A stretch of DNA of 15,716 nucleotides from DASPXK01 sp035637315 (GTDB taxonomy: Bacteria; Chloroflexota; UBA6077; JACCZL01): NCBI GenBank assembly GCA_035637315.1, contig DASPXK010000202.1, positions 1 to 15,716 of the forward strand, in the 5' to 3' direction. The notes under the pieces are model-generated. The model searched no databases, was not told the origin of the DNA, and saw only the letters and a list, made by a program, of their open reading frames with translations. Both the position numbers and the translations under genes were made by a program. Positions 10,851 through 15,716 of this stretch are shown in pieces (positions within the stretch are counted from its first letter, which is position 1; each line of letters begins with the position of its first letter).

Positions 10851-12939
10851 TAGCGCTCAGCGTGCGGCGGCGGTGTCGCAGCACCGGCCACGGCAGAGGT
10901 GGATCATCTGGCCGGCCGTATCCGGTCTGCTGCCTACTGCCTACTGCTTACTGCCTACTGTCGTCGTATTGGCGTTGGCCCTCTGGCTCCGCCTGGTAGG
11001 CATCACCAAGGATACTGACATCTCAGATGAGGGCATCCGCGGCCTCCAGCTCCGGCTCATGGCAGCCGGCTTTCGCCCCGTCACGGAGATCTATGCTTCA
11101 CAGGGCCCCCTCTCGCTAGCAGTCTTTTACCCACTCTACGCACTGTTCGGTGGCGACATCGTAGCGGCGCGCCTGGCGGTGGTCGTCTACTCGCTGGCAG
11201 GTATCGCGGGCGTGTACTGGCTCGGACGCGAGTTGGAGAGAGCGCGCGTCGGCCTCGCAGCCGCCGCGATCCTGGCCGTCAGCCCGATCTACCTGGAGAA
11301 CTCCCGGCTCGCCTTCGTCGAGGTGCCCTCGCTCGTCCCGGCCGTCCTGGCCGTCTGCGCTCTGGCCAGGTATCGCCGCGGCGGCGGGCAAATCTGGCTG
11401 GTGGGATCGGCGTTGTTGCTCGCCCTCGGTGTCCTCGCCAAGCCCATGGCGGCTGTGGCCGGCGCGGCGGCTCTCGTGTTGATCCTGGTTCGTAAACCTA
11501 ACCCCGCGAAGCGCACTTGTTCCCCAGCCCCTTTCCCCAAAGGGAAGGGGGAGCTCTCTTCCCCCCTTCCCTTTAGGGAAGGGGGGCCAGGGGGGTTAGG
11601 TTTATCTTCGCGCCTGACTGATCTCCTGATATTCGGGGCTGTTGGCCTGCTTGGGGTGGGAGTCGTCGTGGCTCTGGCGGGGCCGGCTCAGATCTACGAG
11701 CAGGTCATCGGCTACCGCCTCGCGGCGCGGGCCGCCCGGGGCTGGGAGCTGGCGGCCAACTGGGGCCTTGTCCGTAGCGAGCTGGGCCGGGAAGGGATCG
11801 GGCTTGTGCTGGCGGCAGGGGTGGGGGCCGCCGCGCTCGCCCGCCGCCGGCCCATTCTGGTGGGCTCCCTCGTGGCGTGGCTTGGGGCCGCCCTGGGGCT
11901 GATGCTGCTCTACTCGCCGCTCTGGCCCAAGCACCTCGTCTACGTGATGCCGCCGCTGGCGCTCCTCACCGGCGTAGCACTGGTGGACGCGACGCGCGCC
12001 GCGAGGGGGCTGCTCCAGCGCGGCGAGGGTCTCTCCGCTTTGGGCGTGGCTTCCATGGCCGCAAGCGTGGTCTACCTGGGTGGCGGACCTGGGATCGTGG
12101 CGCAAGACAACGGCCTGATCAGCCGCTCGCCTGGCGACGACGCCGAGCGCTACGCGGACGACGTGCGGCTCGCCAGAGCCGTAGCCGGGCCCAGCGACTT
12201 CATCGTCATGGACGACGCGTACCTGGCCCTGGCGACCGGACGGCTGGTGCCGCCGTATCTGGCGGACCTGTCCTGGAACCGCATCCTCGCCCGAGCGCTG
12301 ACCGCCGAGCAAGCCATCGCGGAGACGCAGCGCTTCGGCGCGCGCGTCCTCGTCGTACAGGACGAGCACCTCGGGCAACTGCCGCGCTACCTTGCCTTCG
12401 CCGACCGCAACTACCTGCTCGTCAAGTCCTACGTCCAGCGGCGACCGAACCGCTTTCGGCGCGTATACGTGCGTCCGGACGTCGACCTGGCGGCCGCCCG
12501 CGCCGCTCTATCGGGGGGGATCCAGACTTCGCTGCGGGCGGAGATCGGCCCCGCGGCGTTGCTCGGGTACAGTATCGATCGGGCCGAGCTGAAGCCCGGC
12601 CTGCGGTTCGCGCTCACGCTCCATTGGGAGGCGCTGGTGTCTTCACCGCCCGACCATCACGTCGTGCTGCGGCTCCGCGGCCCAGATGGCCGTGCCGTCC
12701 AGGAGAGCGACTGGCGGGTTGGCGACGGACCGCAAGAGCTGCCAACTTGGACGGCCGGCCGCTGGCAGTTCCAGACGGTCCGCGTCCAGGTCGACAACGA
12801 CGTATCGCCAGGCGCCTACACGCTTACCCTGGCCCTCGAGCGACCGAACGGCGGTCCGGCACCCATCCACGCCGGGCCTGGGTCCACCCTGGCGGCGCTC
12901 GGCGACCAGCTGGACCTGGGCACGATCACCGTTCGCTAG
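10846..12939 (+). CDS. Polytopic GT39/ArnT-like glycosyltransferase, first of a tandem pair
   Basis: Up to 697 residues. An integral membrane protein of the PMT/ArnT class, which moves sugars from polyprenyl-phosphate donors to acceptors outside the cytoplasm. TM1 is ~LLPTVVVLALALWLRLVGI, followed by the first-loop acidic motif DTDISDEGIRGLQL expected for the catalytic Asp. Many TM segments follow up to about residue 420 (AARLAVVVYSLAGIAGVYWL, GSALLLALGVLAKPMAAVAG, LIFGAVGLLGVGVVVALA). Then comes a soluble part with EQAIAETQRFGARVLVVQDE and a C-terminal beta-sandwich (~570-697, LKPGLRFALTLHWEAL, GAYTLTLALERPNG). The start is uncertain: GTG 10846 has no Shine-Dalgarno and lies in a repeat. Residues ~28-37 (LLPTAYCLLP) are encoded by the right heptamer array, and ~217-252 by an inverted-repeat element at 11494-11603. 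Overlaps the next gene by one base (TAGTG). Confidence 0.82.
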   Translation: MSSAQRAAAVSQHRPRQRWIIWPAVSGLLPTAYCLLPTVVVLALALWLRLVGITKDTDISDEGIRGLQLRLMAAGFRPVTEIYASQGPLSLAVFYPLYALFGGDIVAARLAVVVYSLAGIAGVYWLGRELERARVGLAAAAILAVSPIYLENSRLAFVEVPSLVPAVLAVCALARYRRGGGQIWLVGSALLLALGVLAKPMAAVAGAAALVLILVRKPNPAKRTCSPAPFPKGKGELSSPLPFREGGPGGLGLSSRLTDLLIFGAVGLLGVGVVVALAGPAQIYEQVIGYRLAARAARGWELAANWGLVRSELGREGIGLVLAAGVGAAALARRRPILVGSLVAWLGAALGLMLLYSPLWPKHLVYVMPPLALLTGVALVDATRAARGLLQRGEGLSALGVASMAASVVYLGGGPGIVAQDNGLISRSPGDDAERYADDVRLARAVAGPSDFIVMDDAYLALATGRLVPPYLADLSWNRILARALTAEQAIAETQRFGARVLVVQDEHLGQLPRYLAFADRNYLLVKSYVQRRPNRFRRVYVRPDVDLAAARAALSGGIQTSLRAEIGPAALLGYSIDRAELKPGLRFALTLHWEALVSSPPDHHVVLRLRGPDGRAVQESDWRVGDGPQELPTWTAGRWQFQTVRVQVDNDVSPGAYTLTLALERPNGGPAPIHAGPGSTLAALGDQLDLGTITVR
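10932..10959. repeat. Heptamer array GCCTACT x4 (right arm, inside coding frame)
   Basis: Four consecutive 7-bp units (GCCTACT, GCCTACT, GCTTACT, GCCTACT). They are complementary to the AGTGGGC/AGTAGGC heptamers at 10809-10850 and separated from them by 81 bases. The array is read through in the membrane-protein frame as PTAYCLLP. Confidence 0.85.
11494..11603. repeat. 110-bp inverted-repeat element inserted in-frame in the membrane-protein gene
   Basis: Begins AAACCTAACCCC (11494-11505) and ends with the exact complement GGGGTTAGGTTT (11592-11603). The inside holds two smaller palindromic blocks, CCCCTTTCCCCAAAGGGAAG around 11530-11548 and TTCCCTTTAGGGAA around 11568-11581. It is translated as an unusual hydrophilic loop, KPNPAKRTCSPAPFPKGKG then ELSSPLPFREGGPGGLGLS, between two membrane helices. 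No stop or frame change results. It encodes no transposase and looks like a MITE-like or similar non-autonomous repeat. A target-site duplication is not clear. Confidence 0.75.
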
Positions 12940-14525
12940 TGGTGGCCGTTTCGCCCGTCGTGTCCAGCCGATTCTGGGGAAATCGGCTCCTCGAAAGCGA
13001 GGCCGTTCTGGCTGCCGGACTCGTCCTGTCCGCGGCCGTGGTTCGGGCGCCGTACATCTGGGCGATCCCGCGCTTTACCGACGAGACGGACGAGGTCATC
13101 CGGGCCCTGGCCGTTGCGCGCGGCCAGCTCGTACCAGTGACCAACGTCGACGCCTACATCGGCCCGCTCTGGAATTGCATCCTAGGGCTCGGCTTCTGGC
13201 TGCTCGGGCCGAGCTCCGAGCTGCCGCGTGCTGTAATCCTGGCGATCGGCTCGGCGACCGTCGGGGTCACCTATCTTCTGGCTCGCGACCTCGCTCGAGC
13301 CGCTGAACTGGCGCACGTCGAGCGCACGATCGGTGCGCTCGGGTCGGCCCTGTTAGCCACTTCGGCGGTCCACGTCGTTGTCAGCTCCCACATCGCCTGG
13401 TCTCATTCGCTGACCCCCCTCTTCTCGACAGCCGGACTTTGGCTCCTGGTGCGAGCAGTAGGCAGCAGCGGACGCTCGCTCGCGCTGGCCGGGCTCGCCT
13501 TTGGCCTGGCAATCCACACCCATCCGTCCGCCGTGGCCCTGCTGCCTGGCGTGCTGATCTGGGCGGCCAGCCACGGCCTGGTTTCGGCCAGCAGGCGGCC
13601 AGCGTGCCTCGCCCTCGCCCTCTTTCTGTTGGTCAACGCGCCACTGGTCGCCTTCAACGTCGCGACGGGCTTTCAGTCGCTCGACGAGGCCCGTCAGGTC
13701 GAGGCCGCCTACTCGGGTGGGCGACCTAGCTCCCCGGAGCGATACGTCCAGAACATCCTTGCGCTGCTGGCGTCCCTACCGCTGCTCGTCGGCAGTGCAA
13801 TCGGCGAGAGGCGCGGGGCGTTCACCGGTCTCGACCAGCCAATCGCGCTCGGCTACGCGCTCCTGTCCCTGCTGGGCCTGGTGGTCCTCGCCCGCCGCAG
13901 AGTAGGCCTGCCCCTGTGGGCGGTAGGCTCGACGGTGTTGGCGCTTCCGCTCTTGGGCGGCAAGTTCGAGCCGCTGTTCAACGGGCGATACTTCGCCCCG
14001 CTCCTGCCCGCGGCGTTCGCCGCGCTCGCCGTGGCGGTCGAGCTGGTCCGCCAGCGCCTGCCGACACCGTCTTGGCAGAATCGCGGCGGTCTGGCAGTCG
14101 CTGCCCTGGCATTGGTCCCGCTACTTTCCCTGATTGGCTACTACCGCGCGGCCCTCCGCGATGGGCCGAACAACTACGAGCTGTACCGAGCCGCGGCGCT
14201 GGTCCGGGCGGCCGAGCCGCGCCAACCGGTGGTCTTCGATGCCTCGCTGAGCGGCACACGCCTATCGACTGCTCGGGAAGGTGTGGGCGTGCTCGAGTAC
14301 TTGCTCATCCTCGACGGTGGGCTCGAAGTGCGGCGGGTGCCGCCGGCTGAGATGGACACTGCCCTGCGGCCAGCCAGGGGCCAGGTGGCCGTCCTCTCGC
14401 CCCAGACCGCGAGTCGCCTCTCGACCAGCCTGCGGCTTCTGCCCCTGCCCGGTGAAGAAGAGGAGCGTCTCCGCCGTCGGGCCGGTTTTGGGCTGTGGCG
14501 AGTGGAGCGCCTGGTGTCATCCTGA
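12939..14525 (+). CDS. Polytopic GT39/ArnT-like glycosyltransferase, second of a tandem pair
   Basis: 528 residues from GTG 12939 (GTG 12942 is equally possible), overlapping the previous TAG by one base. The frame is open far upstream (to 11877), but that part is arginine-rich out-of-frame reading of the preceding gene. TM1 is ~VLAAGLVLSAAVVRAPYIWA, then the first-loop acidic motif RFTDETDEVIRALAVARGQ, matching the catalytic position of GT39/GT83 enzymes. About ten further TM segments follow (FWLLGPSSELPRAVILAIGS, GLAFGLAIHTHPSAVALLPG, ALALFLLVNAPLVAFNV, GLAVAALALVPLLSLIGYY). A short soluble C-terminal domain (~415-528) ends in FGLWRVERLVSS. It lacks the C-terminal beta-sandwich of its neighbour. 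The stop codon lies inside a dispersed hairpin repeat. Coupled translation with the previous gene suggests they act on the same glycan or lipid pathway. Confidence 0.85.
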   Translation: MVAVSPVVSSRFWGNRLLESEAVLAAGLVLSAAVVRAPYIWAIPRFTDETDEVIRALAVARGQLVPVTNVDAYIGPLWNCILGLGFWLLGPSSELPRAVILAIGSATVGVTYLLARDLARAAELAHVERTIGALGSALLATSAVHVVVSSHIAWSHSLTPLFSTAGLWLLVRAVGSSGRSLALAGLAFGLAIHTHPSAVALLPGVLIWAASHGLVSASRRPACLALALFLLVNAPLVAFNVATGFQSLDEARQVEAAYSGGRPSSPERYVQNILALLASLPLLVGSAIGERRGAFTGLDQPIALGYALLSLLGLVVLARRRVGLPLWAVGSTVLALPLLGGKFEPLFNGRYFAPLLPAAFAALAVAVELVRQRLPTPSWQNRGGLAVAALALVPLLSLIGYYRAALRDGPNNYELYRAAALVRAAEPRQPVVFDASLSGTRLSTAREGVGVLEYLLILDGGLEVRRVPPAEMDTALRPARGQVAVLSPQTASRLSTSLRLLPLPGEEEERLRRRAGFGLWRVERLVSS

Positions 14526-14586
14526 GCGCAGCCAGGATCCGTGGTCCGGGCCTGCGCACGGGTCCTTCGCTTCGCTCAGGATGACA
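14515..14586. repeat. Hairpin dispersed repeat, copy 2 (inverted relative to copy 1)
   Basis: TGTCATCCTGAGCG at 14515 pairs with CGCTCAGGATGACA ending at 14586, with imperfect pairing inward (GCAGCCAGGATCC against GGGTCCTTCGCTT). It is homologous to 9809-9879 but in the opposite orientation. Its left arm supplies the last two Ser codons and the TGA stop of the second GT39-type gene. Confidence 0.85.
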
Positions 14587-14623
14587 ATCAAGGCTCAGCA
14601 TGACAATGAAGGCCCAGGATGAC
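14586..14623. repeat. Two tandem 19-bp satellite units after the hairpin
   Basis: AATCAAGGCTCAGCATGAC (14586-14604) and AATGAAGGCCCAGGATGAC (14605-14623) match at 16 of 19 positions and resemble the hairpin arm (GCTCAGGATGAC). The second unit contains both the weak Shine-Dalgarno (GAAGG) and the ATG of the metallophosphoesterase gene. Confidence 0.8.
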
Positions 14624-15245
14624 GATCTGGGGAGTCGTTTCGGACGTCCACGGTAACTTGCCCGCTCTCCAGGAAGCAGTGCGGCTGTGTCGTTTGGGGG
14701 GCGCCGAACGGTTTGCCTTTCTCGGGGACTCGCTCGGTCGTGGCGATCCTGATGGCTGTGTGGCGCTGATCAGATCGCTGGCCGACGTGTCGGTGGTTGG
14801 AAACAGGGACCTGGACTGGCAACATCGTGTCGCGGACGAGACCCGAGCCTACGTGCTGGGCCTCCCCGCGAGTCTGCGGGCCGACGATTTCGTGGCTGTC
14901 CACGGCGACCCGCGCCTGGACCGCGACCTCAACTCGAGCGAGATCCGAAACGGCTTTCGTCGAGCGTACCGTCGACTTGAGCGAGAGCGGGCCGGCCTCT
15001 TCCTGTTCGGCCACACCCACCGCGCTCGGGTCTGGCGATTGCCTGGCCCGGACGAAGCCCCCGAACTCATCTACGACGCGGTCGTCAGTAGCCAGCCCGC
15101 CACGATCGCCCTGCGCCGTCCGGTGCCGAGCGTCCGCTATGCCATCAACGTCGGCACGACCGGCCTTCCATTCGCGGGCAAGGGGCCCCCAGCCTGTGCC
15201 GTGTACGACTCGGGGGCTGGCAGGCTGGAAGTAATCGTGCTGTAG
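14619..15245 (+). CDS. Calcineurin-like metallophosphoesterase (YfcE/MJ0936-like)
   Basis: 208-residue cytoplasmic two-metal phosphodiesterase/phosphatase. Metal-ligand motifs run in order: SDVHGN (Asp9, His11), FAFLGDSLGRG (GD), VSVVGNRDLDWQ (the GNHD-type motif with Arg in place of the usual His), VAVHGDPRLDRD, and FLFGHTHRARVW (GHTH). YAINVGTTGLPFAGKGP near the C-terminus matches the 'NpGSvg.Pr' segment of the family, with changes. The GNRD substitution removes the His often used as general acid, so activity may differ from classical members. Substrate unknown. The ATG at 14619 lies in a repeat unit, with GAAGG six bases upstream. It is probably in the same transcript as the two GT39-type genes, through an intervening hairpin repeat. 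Confidence 0.88.
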   Translation: MTIWGVVSDVHGNLPALQEAVRLCRLGGAERFAFLGDSLGRGDPDGCVALIRSLADVSVVGNRDLDWQHRVADETRAYVLGLPASLRADDFVAVHGDPRLDRDLNSSEIRNGFRRAYRRLERERAGLFLFGHTHRARVWRLPGPDEAPELIYDAVVSSQPATIALRRPVPSVRYAINVGTTGLPFAGKGPPACAVYDSGAGRLEVIVL

Positions 15246-15263
15246 GGCTCGGCCATCCGAGCC
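15246..15263. terminator. Hairpin between convergent genes
   Basis: GGCTCGG-CCAT-CCGAGCC is a perfect 7-bp stem with a 4-base loop directly after the metallophosphoesterase stop and touching the convergent peptidase stop. Position and symmetry suit a bidirectional terminator. No T-run follows on either strand, so intrinsic termination would be of the weak GC-hairpin type. Confidence 0.5.
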
Positions 15264-15716
15264 TACGCGGATGCGCCCGGGCGTAAGACGACCAATGTGT
15301 ACGCTGACACGTCCAGGTAGGTGTTTGCCACCCGCGCGACGTCGTCGACGGTCACCCTGCTCACCCGTCTGAGATATTCCTGCAGGGGTGGCTCCACGCC
15401 GAGCACCTCGCGGTCGGCCAGGTACTGGGCAAAGGCGGAGCTGGTCTGCAGGTTGAGCACCGCCCGGCCCTCGATGTAGCGTTTGGCGTCGGCGAGCTCG
15501 TCGGTTGTGAGCCGCTGTTCCCGGATGCGGCGCAGCTCATCCAGCACCAGATCGATCACCGTGTCGACGTTTTCTGGCGAGGTCCCGACCAGTGTCCACC
15601 ATGCCCCGACGTCGGTCAGGCTGCTGTAGGAGGAGCTGATGCCGGGCGCGAGACCGCGCCTGTCACGGATCTCGGTCACGAGTCGCCGCCCAACCTCGCC
15701 GAGTATGGCGCTCGCG
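15263..15716 (-). CDS. M16-family zinc peptidase-like protein, C-terminal part (partial)
   Basis: 150 residues visible. The frame continues beyond the right edge (ASAILGEVGRRL before VTEIRDRRGLAPGISSS). This is the second (C-terminal) half of an M16/pitrilysin-type protein: GRRLVTEIRDRRGLAPGISS corresponds to the conserved 'gRLfqeiReKrGLaY', followed by the helical ENVDTVIDLVLDELRRI, RLTTDELADAKRYIEGRAVL and VTVDDVARVANTYLDVSAYT ending in LVVLRPG. The zinc-binding HxxEH motif would lie in the N-terminal half or in a partner subunit, outside this window. The GTG at 15679 is therefore not the real start. Members degrade peptides as two-domain clamshells or paired subunits. Confidence 0.85.
   Translation of the reverse strand, partial: ASAILGEVGRRLVTEIRDRRGLAPGISSSYSSLTDVGAWWTLVGTSPENVDTVIDLVLDELRRIREQRLTTDELADAKRYIEGRAVLNLQTSSAFAQYLADREVLGVEPPLQEYLRRVSRVTVDDVARVANTYLDVSAYTLVVLRPGASA

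Noticed and set aside
9719..10959. Possible CRISPR array from regular repeats
   Set aside because: Repeats are 7 bp with no unique spacers between units, and no cas genes are present.
11494..11610. Target-site duplication TTCG around the 110-bp element
   Set aside because: TTCG occurs at 11489-11492 and 11607-11610, but not flush with the terminal inverted repeats and not giving a multiple-of-three insertion, so it is not reliable.
11877..12938. Long upstream extension of the second GT39-type frame
   Set aside because: The 354 residues are Arg/Ala/Gly-rich out-of-frame translation of the first GT39-type gene. The membrane-protein character begins only after 12939.

Overview
This is a GC-rich bacterial chromosomal window of dense, ordinary-looking operons on both strands. 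There is no rRNA, no recognisable tRNA, no transposase, no phage gene and no CRISPR array. Long proline/threonine/alanine-rich linkers after lipoprotein signals, frequent GTG/TTG starts, group 2 and membrane GT39-type glycosyltransferases, and palindromic and heptameric dispersed repeats suggest a Chloroflexota-like bacterium. This is inference from style; no marker gene settles the taxonomy.

Left part (1-4700). A gene tail enters at the left edge. It is followed by a small secreted protein on the minus strand. Next, also minus, is a dead chimera: the ribosome-binding site and first ~27 codons of an ABC-transporter ATPase run directly into the C-terminal part of a cupredoxin (blue copper protein), which also carries a frameshift between two of its copper ligands. 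A two-component system (OmpR-type regulator plus HAMP/HisKA kinase, 4-nt overlap) reads away from it. Convergent with the kinase is a second, different cupredoxin tail whose copper-ligand histidine is changed to arginine, and then a Tat-exported lipoprotein-like protein of unknown function. The two-component genes therefore sit between relics of two copper proteins.

Middle part (4700-7850). A Crp/Fnr-family regulator is divergent from the Tat protein. It is followed on the plus strand by a lipoprotein with FlgD-like/Ig-like repeats and, overlapping it by 4 nt, a WaaE-like group 2 glycosyltransferase. This looks like a cell-envelope gene pair.

Right part (7850-15716). On the minus strand are a secreted PQQ-dependent sugar dehydrogenase-like lipoprotein and an RdgB/HAM1 house-cleaning nucleotide pyrophosphatase. 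On the plus strand are a short-form biotin-protein ligase (BirA) with a strong, nearly leaderless promoter, two consecutive polytopic GT39/ArnT-like glycosyltransferases and a metallophosphoesterase. A truncated M16-family peptidase enters from the right edge on the minus strand.

No convincing new multi-gene system (defence, mobile or biosynthetic) is visible. The most unusual material is non-coding: several families of inverted repeats are packed at gene borders and inside genes. They include two facing arrays of 7-bp repeats, two copies of a ~72-bp hairpin with 19-bp satellites, two copies of a C/G-rich palindrome and a 110-bp inverted-repeat element inside a membrane-protein gene. In several places the repeats supply the stop codon, start codon or N-terminal codons of the neighbouring gene. 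Start codons were chosen by Shine-Dalgarno and domain logic and differ in places from the longest open frame.
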